DNA of 64,000 bases from Shinisaurus crocodilurus (GCA_021292165.1 CM037877.1:163924242-163988241), one strand, 5' to 3'; positions 10,430-23,587 are shown, counted from the first letter of the stretch. Made by a program: numbers and translations. Notes: generated by a model not told the origin, from the letters alone.

Positions 10430-13400
10430 ATTCAGAAGAACCCCATAACGACTTATGTGCATGACTAAATTGGCATGTGGTAGCTGCATGAAAAGTACTT
10501 TAAAAACCTACCCATCACCACCAGCCTATGGCAAGTACATCAACTGCCATTAAGAAGCTCCAGGAAGAAAATGTGCTTTCCAATACGTGCTGAAATACTT
10601 CATTTGAATGTGGGTGCTCAAGACTATCAGAAGTTAGGGGTATAGACCTTTCCCCCCAGGGCCAGCACAGATCCAGAAGATTGTGTGAACAGATCCACAC
10701 CTCTGGCCACTAAAAACCATACCAATTAAGAATATCTTCCAGGCTCAGGCTTAAAAACTCTTCCAAGTCTTGAAGAGAAGGTTTTATCGTTGCAGGGTAC
10801 CCACTGAGAATGCAAGTCTGCTTAACCTTATTGTGCTAGCTTGGCATATCCATAGAGTGGATTACTCAAGTTCCAGCCAACTGATGGATAGCCTTTGCTG
10901 AGGACCATGTGTCTTGCTTCTTCCCTTCTTGGCAAAGCCCCTCCTCAGCTAGGCAGACTTACACATATAAGTGAAGTAGTGTCCTGATGGGGTCTCAGAG
11001 GTGAACCCCTTCGGAGAAGTTCTGAGGTAAAAATCTATCCTCAGAAACTGTTTGATAAGGAAGCAGCATCTGATGCTGTTCCCTTTTGGAGATCTGATAT
11101 TAGTAGGTAAACAGGAGCCTCTGGGGGTCCAGGAGTGATGCTAGGTTCAAGGAACCAAGTTTATGCATGCTATTGTGGCTCCTGTGGCTCAGCCAGACAC
11201 CCGAAGTACTCATGATACTTTTTGAGCACTTCCTAGGTGATGGAAGCCATTTTGTGTGTGTGTGTGGAGGCTTGGCAGGAGTAACAAGAGGGTCGTTGCC
11301 CTAAGCTGGGAATGTTTTGCCAGACATGTTTGGTAAGCCTACTACACCTTCAACCTTGGTTTGTACTGCAAGGAAGAAAGAAATTAGTACACCTTTTCTG
11401 TGGCCTACATTCCTGGGAACAATAAGGAAGGCCTTCTTGTCCTTGATCTCACCAGCTTCTTACCATGGAAAGGAGTGGAGATTAGATTTTGACTACCTGT
11501 CTACATTACTATGCTATAGCCACAGGTTCCTCTGAACCTTTATGCCTTCAAATATGGCCATGGTAGATCACTGCCTGAGCAGCAGCAACAGGCTGGCTTG
11601 ATAGTTCCTGAAGCTATCCACTTCACACTTCTTTTTTCTTTTTAGGTTAGCTTTCAATGAAGTTGTACATTAGCTTTCATTTTGCATGCCTGCTGGCACT
11701 CAAGGCCAAAGGAGCGGTTCCACATCTAATCATGGCGATTCCACATCTAATCATGCTCCTCTTGTGGGTGGGCAGGGCTGACTCCCGCCACGGGCATTGT
11801 CTTAGCCCATTGGCCTATGGTACTTGCCACTGCTCCAGAACTCTGTAGAATGATATGGGCTCAGAACAGGCTCAGCTGAGAGCACTGGCAGTGACAGAGC
11901 TAAAATCAAGCAGAATAATGTAGCTGATGTTTGGGGAGCTCAAGTATCCTGGTTCTCAGAGCCTGTCGCAACACCACTTGCTTCTACAAGGTTCCCCAAA
12001 GATGGGGGGGGCATGTTCTTCATGCCTATCTCATGAACATGGGCAGGTATCCATACCATGTGCCCCACACCGAGGCAGAAAAGGCCGAGGATGTGACCTC
12101 TGAAGGAGAGTTTGCTACACAAATCTAGCGTTTTTTAAAGAGCACCCATGGTGACAAAGGTGCTCAGTCAGTGATGAGAAGGCGCCAAAATGACACAGAA
12201 GCCTCACAGCTCCCTGGGATAATTACCGGGGTAAAATAAAACAGAAAGGTGAAGAACCAAACCGTACAGGAGAAAGGGATAAGGAGGAAAGCAGAAAGAA
12301 AAGGCTCAGTTTTCCACAGAGGAATTTTTGTAGAAAGTTCCAACAATGCAACTGCTGCAGCGGTCAAGAAAGAACTGAGTGGGAAGGCAGGGGCCATGCC
12401 CCTTTGAGTGTGTGCCTTGAAGGCTATGGGTGGGCCTCCCACCAAAAATGTTTTGTCACTTAGTTAGAAGATCCCGAACATTGTTCTGCACCAGTGCAGA
12501 ACCCAAACTGGGGACTGCACAGAGACCATGGAAAAGAAGGACAGGTAAGCTGCTTGAGCCCCCTGAGAACAGCAGTGAGGAATGTAGAAGGGGACATTCA
12601 TGGCTCTCATGCCTGTGATGTTTTTCATGTTTGACCCTTCCTTGGGAGACTCCTTGCCACTGAGACCTCAAGCAGGAGAAAGATAAAGGACTCTTGCTGT
12701 GTTACCATTTGCAGCATTTAAACTTACATAAACTTGCCTGAGGCACCATTGGGAGCTAGTCTTAGTTCTGCAGAATTCTCCAAGGAGCTCACAGGGCAGC
12801 CCAATTAACAGTTTGCAAACAGTGCAAAGAGCCCCCCCCCCACTGAAAATGTCTGTCGTTAGCACCAAACTCTTCCTCTGGCTGCTCTTCAGTGCAGGAA
12901 TCTTCCAACCTTGCCTCCATGGCATTGCTAGCACCAGATTCTTCCCTGGGACAGAAGCCAAAGGTATGGGGTGTGCTTGGTGCAGACTGGACTACCCTCC
13001 TGTGCCCTTCCTCACTGGGAAGGGGAGGGGAGTAAGGGTGGTGGTAGAACCAAACACTGGCAGGAATCATGCTAGAAGAACTAAGGTAATGGGGGGAGAG
13101 GAGGCAATGGCAGATGAGAGATGGAAAAAGTTGGGGGGGGGGCGGGAGCTGCTGCAGCAAAGCAAAGAACAGAACAAAACAAAAACCCAGAACAAAAACA
13201 ACCTAAAGAACTCTCTGCTCCAGGCTTTATGGTTCAACTCTGCCAAGCTGAAATAGGGAAAAGCACTCCCCTGAAAAATGGTATCCACCATGTTTTGGCT
13301 GGAAGCCATAGCCAAACCCATTCTTGTTGACCCAATTTTGCCTTGTCTCCTATTCTCTGATCCCGACCTGTGTTTAATACACACAAATCTGCTGCTGCTA

Positions 13401-14105
13401 TCATATCTAGTTTGGTCCTTAGGAAAAAGCTTGGCAGGCCAGATACAACAATGTATGCTTTACATTCCATCTACAAAATTTCTAGATGACTACAGATAGT
13501 TAAAAATTCACTCACAAGCATATTGGTCGTGTATTATATTCACTGATGTGAGCAATCAAGCCACCAAAAGAGGTGGTGGTGTTTTTTTCCAGGCTAGCTG
13601 CAAACTCAAGCAGATTTTACATTTTCTACATCACTGCAATACACACACTCTTAACACACCTTACACTATTGAACTGCAGAGTACATCTAGACATCTGCCA
13701 TCTTCCACAATTCCAGACATTTAGGGGATTCAAGGGAGGAGGAAACAACAACATTTTCAGAAGTGCTGACTCTGAGCACCTCACAGGTGCAGCCAGAACC
13801 AAGAAGATTTTAAAGTTGTTCTGGAGATGGGGTGGGATATGGGCAGTATTTTGTTAACAGGCTTGTTTTAAAAAATGCTATGCAGAAATGTTTCAGGCAT
13901 GAATATAATATGACAGGAAGAGTATCATCTGTTAACTTTCTGCATGTCAGCTAGCTGCTACAGGCACAGGAGCCTTGTAATTAAAGAAGTTGGAAACCCT
14001 GAGAAGTCAAGGGATCCAATCTAACCCTCAGTCACAGAAACATCTATTCCCCCGTTGATTTTAAACACAACCCATCAGATTAGATTTCTGACTGCAACAC
14101 TGTTC
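10430..14105. other. No gene recognised
   Basis: Mixed-composition DNA with short chance frames and no clear repeat. A C run lies near 12832 and a G run near 13135. Several 60-150-codon frames overlap between 12.6 and 13.5 kb on both strands, but none resembles a known protein. Confidence 0.5.
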
Positions 14106-14110
14106 TTATA

Positions 14111-14198
14111 GTGCAATCCTACATATGTATACTCAGAAGCAAGTTCCACTAAGTTCAATGGGACTTACTCCCAGGAAAGTGAGAGCATAGGATTGCAC
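14111..14198. repeat. Short palindromic repeat, family A
   Basis: A well-preserved copy. It starts gtgcaatcctacata and ends gcataggattgcac, so the ends are inverted copies. The centre reads aagttccactaagttcaatg-ggacttactccc, also roughly self-complementary. Confidence 0.75.
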
Positions 14199-14204
14199 TC
14201 TTCA

Positions 14205-15500
14205 TTCTCTTACTGCACCCCAGCACTGTGATGATATGCAACAATTACTAGCACTTCATTTTTAGTTTACTTCTGCAAACTACCACTGCAAACATTTCAC
14301 CTGCCCCACTGGGAAAATGGAATAAAAGGTGCTTTCATTCAAAGATTCAGCAGTAATTCTGGGCATCCTAAGGAAACTGTGATAAAATAGCTGCTACGGG
14401 ATTTGGAGTTAGGAGTGATGTCATATTTTCCATTTCTATTCATCCTTATGCAATGCAAGACAGTATGTATAAGTAAGTTATTCCTAGCAATATTTGAACA
14501 ACAGAAACCATTTCACATTAGAAACAACAAAATATAAATGACACAGAAGCAAAATTGTTATGAGGAAAGTTACCAAAAGTGTAGAATCAGATATACTTAT
14601 TTAGAAGAGACAAGATAACTATGGCTGCAATTTTATTTAGGTAAAGACCTATATACGGTTGAGGCATTATATAACCAACTACCAATCCTTCCCTGAACAT
14701 CCACACCCCCAATAATTATGCTGACCAAGAGGACTTTCCAGAGAAGACAGCATGAAAGGTCTACACTCAACACCTTATATTGGTTGTTCCAAAATGTAAT
14801 CTTTATTCTCCAGATGTTTTTTGATCTATACTGTGGCTGTTTACAGACCCACTCCCACACTCTCAGAACAAAAACTCTCCTTACAAAAGTATAGTATTAA
14901 TCCTGTATTCATGGAAACACTGGAGGAGAGTTGACCTGGCCAGAAACATGGCCAGTAGATGCTTTCCTCAATGCAAGAGTGGGTTTGCTTTTTCTGCTCA
15001 GGCCTTGTTTTCCTCTATCAACTACCCACATCTTGCCAACCTTTTGCAGCTTTGCCAGACTGTAAGACAGCTTGCAAAAGGCAGCAAATGGAGGGGGACA
15101 CAGAACTGTCACGGTATTGAGCACTGCAGGGGCATCACAGCAGGCACAAAAATACTGGCCCTTACTTATGCATCCAGTGGCACTGATGTCTAAGGAACTA
15201 GGAATTTAAATGGGAAAGGTATCGTCACACAACCCAATCCTGCTGATGGATATATTTAAAAATTAATGGTGGTTGTTCTTTTCTAAAGGCACCATGGCTT
15301 TTAAACATGTCACTACTAGAGCTTGTAACTCTGATAGGGCAAGATGCCCGCTAAACAGACAGATAAATACAGCCCTCCCACCTCCCCAATGGCTGAACCA
15401 AAAAAACTTTGCACCGGAAACCCTTATTCTCCTCTAATACATAAAATGATCGCAGTTAAAATCAAGCACACACTAAACCTGATGGGCTGTTTTTTCCCCT
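14205..15500. other. No recognised feature
   Basis: AT-rich DNA leading up to the CpG-rich block. No exon or repeat can be supported. Confidence 0.5.
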
Positions 15501-15539
15501 TCGGCCCGCTGAAGCTTAACTTACTGCCTTGACAGGGAA

Positions 15540-16780
15540 GAGGTGACAAAGGCGACCGCAGGCCCTTCTCCCTTTTTTTTTTTTAACCTAGGGGAGCAGA
15601 GCCGGCGCCCCCGGAGTTGCGCCTGCTCTTCTTCAAAGTCTCTTTTGCAGTTCGGCGGTGTCAATTCCACTCCTCCTCCCGTGCACCGCCGGTGTGCCCT
15701 GATGCTCGTGGTTTTCTTGCTGCTTCCTGGCCGACACCACCATTGTCTGCGAGGCTCCCTGGGTCGTGATAAAGTCCCTCGGGTGGCTGCACGGACGAAC
15801 AAAGAGCCGCCAGCAGCAGCAGCCGGCGCTCACAGGCTGGAATAAGCCGGTCGCGGGGAAGCATGCTCATTGCGAAGCCCCAATCGAGCAAAACAACGTG
15901 CCGTTTCCCATCGCCGCCTCGCTCTTCCCCCTCCCTTTGCTGCCGCCTCCTTCTCCTCCTCCCGCCCCAGACTTGTCAACGGCGCATTTGCGCCAGGCAG
16001 CAGCGCCGAGAGTTGCGCGCAGCAAACCGGCGGCCGAGCCCGGAATGGTTACAAGCAGCGCAGCCCACCACCACCACCGCCACCTCCCCTCCAGCAAAAA
16101 GGTCCAAGGCTAACAGCCCCGGGGTCGAGGTGAATGAATGACTTGACAGTCAAGAGCCCCGGCACCCACGTAAGCACACATGGGGCTGCTATTCAACCGC
16201 CCACCTGCCCTTTCTGTACCTGATCAAGCCTCCTCTTCCTGGGGTCAGCGAAGGTTGCAGTTCCAGGAGGGTCGAGAGGAGGAGGGGGAAGCACAAAAGA
16301 AGCGAACCCCAGCGGAGAGTCACTCAGTCATTTTGGGCGGCCCTGCTGACACGCGGGCGCTTCCTGTTAAAAAATGAAAGGGAGGTGGGGGGGGGGATTC
16401 AGATTGCACTCGGATAGCTGCATGGCCGCTTCTAAGCGCCGTGCTCCCTCCATTTCTTCCGTCAAGGCTCCTGGAACAGAGATCCTCCTCATTCATCCTC
16501 TTCCTTGAGCACCGATTACACTGATCCGCCGGTTTTACTGCTCTTGGTCCCACTAGCCCGCCTTCCCTGCCTCTTTCAATGCATCCCCTGGTTGATGCAT
16601 TCCTACCCACCCCCCAATTAACCTGAGTTTGAGCTGGCCATACCGTAACCTCTTTTGCACAGCCCGCAGTTTCCAATTTCTGGCGCCTCTGCTTTGCCTC
16701 CCCTGCTATATCTCCAACTCAGACTGATTACCGGGGCGGGATGGAAAACGGTTTGTAGCTACACCTCGCAGACGGAGATG
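15540..16780. promoter_or_regulatory. CpG island, probable promoter region
   Basis: CpG dinucleotides and GC-rich words are dense here and sparse in the DNA on both sides, for example around 15600-15660, 15780-15860 and 16000-16060. The block also has a CTCCTCC-rich stretch and short trinucleotide runs (ccaccaccaccgccacc near 16070). Overlapping reading frames on both strands are a side effect of high GC, and none has a recognisable domain. In vertebrates such islands usually mark the 5' end of a gene. Which strand it serves, and which gene, cannot be told from the sequence. Confidence 0.65.
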
Positions 16781-17047
16781 AGGCGAATAGGCTTGGACAT
16801 ATTGCAGCGAGCGGCAGTCTCAAAGCGGGCGCCTTGTTTTGCAGAAGCGGCTACATTGGGACACTGCGTCTGAGCGTGCATCTGCTTGCATAACATTTTT
16901 TTTGAGAGAGAGAGAAATCCTGACCCTTCCAGAGGCGTACAAAGAGCTGCTTGTACCCTTTGAACCAGACCAGGGGCAGGTATCGTCTGGTTGCTATCCA
17001 AATAGATGCCCAACTGAATCTCATGGAGCTATGCCACAGTAGAGACG

Positions 17048-17151
17048 TAAGGTGAAATCCAAGGTAAGTCCTATGTGTAGACCCATTGAAATGAATGGGA
17101 TTCATTTCAGTGGGTCTACTCTATATAGGACTTACCTTGGATTTTACCTTA
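17048..17151. repeat. 104-bp near-perfect palindrome
   Basis: The left arm (17048-17098) and right arm (17101-17151) are inverted copies with only a few mismatches and a three-base length change. The outer ends read taaggtgaaatccaaggtaa and its complement. The centre reads acccattgaaatgaatggg, shared with the shorter copies at 44.93 and 52.55 kb. I call these family A-prime. It would form a long hairpin in single-stranded DNA or RNA. Confidence 0.85.
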
Positions 17152-17159
17152 GGCTATAT

Positions 17160-19690
17160 AACACTGCCCCCAGCATGCATCCAAACGTGTGCTAGCATAG
17201 AGCTTGTCCTACTACATGATTGTGTAGCTCCGCACACCATCCAGAGCAGCTATTTCAAGTCATATGTTCCATCTCGAAGAATGTCACTTTTTCTCTCGTT
17301 TATTATGGAGATATTAAAAACGCACCGGCTATTTCAATTTAAATATCAAAAGTAGCCTTTGAACATTGCTGTGAATTTTGGACCACCACTGCTGAAATCT
17401 CTTCACCTTCCTATATTCTATTTTTTGCCTTTTCTAGTTCATAGACATGAAAGGGCCACACCCTTTCACGGCACCCAAGCCCGAACTGGGATGGGTTGGG
17501 ATGAAGAGGAAACCAGCAGCCTTAAGCATACTAATGGGGCTACACTCTGGCCGCCTCCCAGCTTTCCCCTCCCCCGCACTCCCCAACTTCTATAGCTTGT
17601 GATCTCAGAAACAGTTGGCTGCAGTTCAGCAATTCATTAAACTTCTTCATTCCCATAGTTCTGTGGACAAGAGAAAGAGTATAGATAGGAAGTTGAGCTG
17701 GCTTGCAGGGGAACAGTTGCACTTCCTGTTTATTAGATGCAATGAAGGAACAGGGTGCTTACAGGCCATATGCTGTTCAGGGAAAGAGAAGATCACTTAA
17801 CAAATTTTTAGCCTCCTTCCGCACACAGGTAAATCACCTGGCAGTGAGCACAAGGAGAAATCACAAGGCTTTCCAACTGTTCTGTGAATTTAGATCCACA
17901 CCTAAGGAAGAGGCATTTCAAATATTGATACACAGGACAGGTTTTCAATATCAACTGCAATGTATAATGTGTAACTCATCCTTTACTTCCAGGCTCATGT
18001 GCTTATGATCAAGGAGCCAGGCACTCAGTTTTAAATTCTTATGTGTATTAGAAAACAAAACATTTTCATTTATTCCTCTTTAGCAATTTAACAAACACGC
18101 ATTTAAAAAGCAGCAGGATTTCTAATCCTAAATGGATATGAAATGAGTAGATTGCTTCAAGACCCATGGAGTTGTAGAATTCAACAATTCAGGTAGTGAG
18201 CTTTAGCATTAGTAAAATGAAAAGTGGTCCTCACTAACTTTTATAGACACAGGGACACACTTTTGAGTCCTAGCCACATAATTGAAGATTGAACACAATC
18301 CTGCTCAAGCTGCGTAGAAGGCACACCCTCTGCTGACCAGGCCGGGCGCCAAAGCAAGAAAATGGCGACGGACCAAGTAGGAGGAAGCTTGGCCAGCCTT
18401 AGCCTTCCTGCTCTGCTCACTGACATGTGACCATTCACCACCCATTATCACAGAATAGCAAGTGAGGGAAAAGTCAGGCAGAAAGTCGCTAGTCCCTTTT
18501 GCTTAACCCCATTCCGCTCACTAGCCCCCCTGCTTCCCTGCTGCACTCTTCTCTATCTGACTCAGGCCTCAATGTGCATAAAGCTTACTCTTATTCCTTT
18601 TAGGAATAGCCTGTCTGCATGGTCACAAGATGCCCCAAGGGGAAGAATAGAAGGCCTTCAGTTCTCATTGTCAAGCACTGCTCTTTGCCCAGCAGGACTG
18701 GCGCCTTCAAACCTTGTCCTGTCTCCAGGCAGGGAAAATAACTCCACACCCTTAATGGATACATATTACACTTTGAACAAGTGCCCAGTTGTACCCAGTA
18801 ATGTGGTAGATTCATGCATATATTTAATTGGATATACACCACAAAAGAAAACTAGAGAGCTACAATTAGCCTCAGGTCCCAACAGCATGTTTTAATGATG
18901 TACATGTGGCAACAACACACACACATGTATCTGAAACACATGAGAGTCCACCTCAGATGAACATTAAATCTTTAACATATACCCCATAAAAATGTAACAT
19001 ACACAGCAATCTTGAATGAAGTAGCAGAGGCAGTTTGGGAGTTCACAGTCCTTTCCTCAGCGACAGATGTTTGTATACTTTTTCCTCCCTTAGATTGTGA
19101 TGCATCTTCAAGTGTCATGTCAAGCATCCCTGAGTCTCTATTTACAATGAAAATATTTTTGTGCTACTTCAAATCTCTTAATTGAAAGCTGAAAATATAT
19201 TGATTTTCTGGCAAATCCTTACCTTTAGGCACTATATTTAATGTTCTCTTACAGTATACAAAGCAATAAATAGGTGACAGGTAGAAACAATTGATCATGG
19301 AGCAAATAAATAAATATTTAAAAATAGTAAAGCCTCATAACATTATATTCACCTTCAATAATCAGACCTGATGCAGTGATTGAAAATGCATCTTAAGTTC
19401 ATGAGTGTAAGTCAAGAACTGAAATGAATATACACTTGGAATATACACTATGAATATACACTTGGACTTGATAATTACAAGATTTCATAGTGCAATAATA
19501 ATATTGCATTTTGTCAAAGTTCTCTTACCTTCAGTTTTTTTAAGGTCCACTGCTGCACACTTTGAAGTTCAAAAGGCTGTAATGGGTTTCCCCTCCGCAA
19601 AAGCCACATATTGCCCAAACAATGCAACAGATGAGCATATGTATACAAAAATGTGAAACATATTAAGCAGCTTGTGGGTGTTTAGGCTAT
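17160..19690. other. No recognised feature
   Basis: Unique-looking DNA with short reading frames only. I see no gene, RNA or transposon. Confidence 0.5.
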
Positions 19691-19693
19691 AAA

Positions 19694-19790
19694 GCAGGGG
19701 TGCAGAACCTCTTTCAGCCTGCAGGTCAAATTCTATTTTGGATAAGCTCTCAGGGGCCACATTCCAGTTGTGGGGGGGGGGGGCAAAAGG
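19694..19790 (+). repeat. Left end of a hAT-like non-autonomous element
   Basis: It begins gcaggggtgcagaacctctt, similar to the left terminus of the element at 27622 (gcaggggtgagaaaccattt). A G run at 19771-19782 follows. No right end is clear, so it is a partial copy. Confidence 0.45.
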
Positions 19791-19847
19791 GGTGAGGCCA
19801 AAAAATACTCCAAATACCAGCATATTATAGCTTAAAGCTCTTACTGC

Positions 19848-19897
19848 CCAGAAAGCTTTGGTTATTGGGCAGTATAGAAATGTAATAAATAAATAAA
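19848..19897 (+). mobile_element. 50-bp LINE 3'-tail insertion with target duplication
   Basis: A very short LINE tail (ccagaaagctttggttattg...aataaataaataaa) is flanked by the direct repeat tactgc at 19842-19847 and 19898-19903. The related, uninterrupted sequence at about 49425-49455 lacks the insert, so the empty site is visible in the same window. The same tail occurs at 33.75 and 50.70 kb next to L2-like sequence. That suggests an extremely 5'-truncated L2-type insertion. Confidence 0.7.
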
Positions 19898-20164
19898 TAC
19901 TGCTGGTAACTAAGCCTTAGGAGAAGTATTTCAACCTTTTAGAACCGAGGGAAAACTGCACAGAAGCTGGGAGACCACCAAACAATTGGTGGTTGGGGAA
20001 AAGGAGATGATGCCTTCCGGTGAACCCTGGAGAGCCAGATTTGTCCCCCCCCCACACACACACACACCCTGAACCACAGAAATACCTCCCGTCTACATCA
20101 TAAAAACATGCATAGTTGAAACCTGTCCTAGGGTTAACATATACACACACAACCCACTGCTGCC

Positions 20165-20750
20165 AAGCTTAGGCTCATAACTGGGCCCAGAAAACCAAGT
20201 TATTTTCACTGAAACTTGGGGAAACAGCTCTGTTCCTTCTAAGCCCTCAACCCTGTTGCAGCCCCAATGATCCTTGCTCCACCTCCAAACCCTTCAAGCA
20301 GTGAAAGGAGGGGAAATCTCTCCCCACCCTCTGGTGACTGATATACTCATAAATTTATGAGTCAGCTGTGAGAGGAGAGGAAGACCACCCACTGCCACCA
20401 CACTGGAACAGCAGAAAGCAAAGGAAGTGGATGGGAGACTGGATTTCTCTGGCTTGAATTAAAATTTGACTCAGAGAAGGAACCCTCAGGGCCATAATAC
20501 TCACCTTGTTTTTGAAGTAAGGATTATGACTAATGAAGACTTGTATTTTCAGATCAGGAATCATGAAACTTGGCAAATTCTCTAGTTCCGATACATAAAA
20601 TTTGTATATACAGTAATATATAATCCGGTGTGTCTGTATATGTACCCTAGACAATTCTTATGCCCACTCCCACTTATATCTTCATTTTACAGAATAGGAT
20701 TAAATTTGTGGCAGTGTGTTTCGGCACCCAAAAAAACAACAATCAACATA
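20165..20750. other. No recognised feature
   Basis: No exon, RNA gene or clear repeat is visible in this stretch. Confidence 0.45.
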
Positions 20751-20756
20751 GAAAAA

Positions 20757-21262
20757 CAATCGTAAAATAGTAGAGTTGGAAGAGGCCTACAAGGCCACCG
20801 AATCCAACCCCCCTGCTCAATGCAGGAATCCAAGTTAAAGCATCGCTGACAAATGGCTGTCCAGCTGCACCTTGAATGCCTCCAGTGTGGGAGAGCCCAC
20901 CACCTCCCTAGGTAATTGGTTCCATTGTTGTATTGCTCTAACAGTCAGGAAGTTTTTCCTGATGTTCAGCCGAAATCTGGCTTCCTGTAACTTGAGCACA
21001 TTATTCCGTGTCCTGCACTCTGGGATGATCAAGAAGAGATCCTGGCCCTTCTCTGTGAGACAACCTTTCAAATACTTGAAGAGCGCTATCATATCTCCTC
21101 TCAGTCTTTTCTTCTGAAGGCTAAACATGCCCAGTTCCTTCAGTCTCTCCTCATAGGACTTTGTTTCCAGTCCCCTGATCATCTTTGTTGCCCTCCCTCC
21201 TCTGAACCCTCTCCAATTTGTCTGCATCCTTCTTAAAGTGTGGTGCTCAGAACTGGATGAGG
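20757..21262 (-). mobile_element. CR1 LINE, 5'-truncated
   Basis: The minus strand shows the last part of CR1 ORF2, with the blocks [31 protein letters not shown] and REVVGSPTLEAFKVQLDSHL in one open stretch of about 150 codons. The upstream end of that frame is non-CR1 sequence. The 3' terminus is eroded (aaaatagtagagttgg instead of the usual repeated tail). Confidence 0.88.
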
Positions 21263-21402
21263 CCCAGTCCTCCAATCTCTCTCTCTCTTTCACATACACA
21301 CTTCATATAAAATACATTTTTTTCAATTAGTGATGAAAGCAAAAAAATGAAGCCAATGAAATCAAACTGATTTAACAAACATTTTACACCCGTTACTCTA
21401 AG

Positions 21403-21421
21403 TGTGTGTGTGTGTGTGTGT
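21403..21421. repeat. (GT)n microsatellite
   Basis: About nine GT repeats. Confidence 0.8.
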
Positions 21422-21451
21422 TCAGGGGTACTTCTACCTTGCCAAAGCCCC

Positions 21452-21582
21452 TAGATCAGCCATTTCCAACCTTGGGTCCTCAGATGTTGTTGGACTACAA
21501 CAACTTGGCCATCGTAGTTAGAGAAGAGGGCACTGTCATCTAACGTCCCCTGGGAACCCAAGTTGGGAAAGGCTGCCCTAGA
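21452..21582. repeat. Palindromic hAT-like MITE, family B
   Basis: The ends are inverted copies, tagatcagccatttccaacc on the left and ggttgggaaaggctgcccta-like on the right. The characteristic tcagatgttgttgga lies just inside. This is one of about nine copies in the window. The central part has diverged. Confidence 0.65.
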
Positions 21583-21589
21583 TGAAACA

Positions 21590-23585
21590 GCAGGATCAAT
21601 GGGAGGGGGGATAAAGAAGCCAGAGGGTTGCACAGAGAGGGATGACCAAAGGGAAGCAGCCCCCCTGCCACTGAAACCTCAGTTGATTCTCCCCATTATC
21701 CTGATCCCTTAACCCTGACACAGGTCTCCTTGTGACTAATAGCCTTCTTGCAAATGAGCAGGCCTGTTCATGAGTAAGGGCGTCATTCACTAGCAAGGCC
21801 AAGGAAGAAGTAACTCCATGCTTTTCCCCTTGCAGACCTAAAGACAGTGTGCTAGAGTCTTGGAAGGAAACAACAAACAAGGTAACTCCAGCCAAAAGAA
21901 CTAAGGCTTGCTCTACCCCTTTCCTTGTATAGGTTGTATGAAGTAGGCAAGCCTCATAAGATGTGTAGGAAGTTCCTCTCTTTGTCTATGCTGTTGCATT
22001 TATTCAGGATCCCCCCCCCCCCTGACAATAAGCAAACTGTCACAATGCAGTCTTGGTTCCCTACCAAAAAAATCGTGTTCTGTGCTTGACAAGACAAATC
22101 CAGTTGACCATGTTGCACATCATCACTCCAAATTTACCCATCTTTGCATTTCTGTCCTCACCTTCTCACCAGTACTTCACACCTTTCAGTGCCAGCACTA
22201 AGAAGGTCCTCAAGCAATGATGGGGTTGCTCTCCAGTAAACCAGCAGTGAACATAGGTACCTTTGCATAAACTACGGTAGTTTCCAGCCACTTTGTGGCA
22301 AAGGGCAGAGGTGGGGGGAGATCAGCCTACAGCTCAAAATCCACTGATTACATTACTATACCAAATCTCCAGCTGTATGACCCATCAGAGGCCCATGGAA
22401 AAAATAAACCATCATCGATACCTTTGCTTGCTGCCATGGGACATTTTTAAATAATGCATCAAACATTAAGTTCATTCACAGGACAATGGCTTTCTTACTG
22501 CACACAATGCAGACAAGTTTCTCAAATATCCAGAAATCCCTCCTCTTCTACCTTTTCTTTCGAATCCAATGAGGTGAGAGTTTTCTAGGCCTTTTCATTC
22601 CTTTCAGTGATGGCAAATGGCTTCACATCTGTATTACTTGAAAATAAGGCAGCATCCAGTAAATAGTTTTACATAGTAAGAAAGCCAACTAGTTTGTGAG
22701 AACTGTTGTAACAATGTACAGTACTAGAATGAGTTTTTAGACTGCAGTTCCACTTCTAGCTATACATTTGTATCTCTAGAGATTTTCTCCAGGTTTTCAG
22801 CAATGATAGCCATCACATCTGTATCTGATGTTTAAACCACAACATTCTTTGCAGCTTAAATCTAACAGATGCCATCATCTTCCATTTGTAACCCCGCCGT
22901 GTTTTCTTCCATCTTTTTCCACCATGGAGAATCTCTTAAGGGGGAAAAGATGGAATAGCTGCACAATGTGTGTGTTTTTTTTACTAGTAGTGCTTCCATC
23001 TGGAAGCACCCCACATCTTGATCTACCTTTTTTGCAACTGCTCTCAAGTGAATTCTCCATTTATATCCCTGAATGAATATCACACGTAGATGCAGCACAG
23101 ATCACCTTGGTCCCAAGTATGGTGGAAATGCTGTCACCCTGCCTACAATCAATGACCACTGAAATCAACAGCTGAAGTTGTCATTAAAATGCTTTCCAAA
23201 AAGTCAGAAGATCTTTCCTGAACTGCACCAAAAATGATCAAATAAGATATTTTTATTATCTGTGTCACTTCTTTTGTCTTGCTCAGATCTTTTGATTGAT
23301 GATGAAACCATTCTGTCAGACACAATGTCAGTTTTGTTCAGCTTGAGTGTGCCGCGATGTGGAGAGAGAGCTGGCCAAAATATGACTGACAGTGCTCCAA
23401 GGAGGTGGAGAAAACATTCATGCTACAGTCACACAATCCACAATCATTTACAACTCACATGATTTTCCAAGTGTCCTAAGAGTATGGACTTGTCACATTT
23501 ATTACGATACAAAGCAGGTAATGAGCAAATAACGGAGCCTTTGTACCATATCTGTTTTTCTTTCAAGTCCAATGTATAGGATTTA
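21590..23585. other. No gene assigned; weak minus-strand protein-like blocks
   Basis: Mostly unremarkable DNA. On the minus strand, short open stretches between 22.86 and 23.10 kb and in the adjoining region to 24.5 kb look more protein-like than their surroundings, but stops interrupt them and I do not recognise them. They could be a decayed gene or transposon. Confidence 0.3.
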
Positions 23586-23587
23586 AA

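Noticed and set aside
12668..13499. A cluster of overlapping 70-150-codon frames
   Set aside because: They overlap on both strands, no frame has a recognisable domain, and there is no CpG or splice context that singles one out.
15867..16097. A minus-strand frame that looks like a signal peptide followed by a glycine-rich protein
   Set aside because: It starts with TTG, the 'hydrophobic' part is the translation of a CCA-type repeat, and nothing downstream resembles a protein family. It is a by-product of the CpG island.
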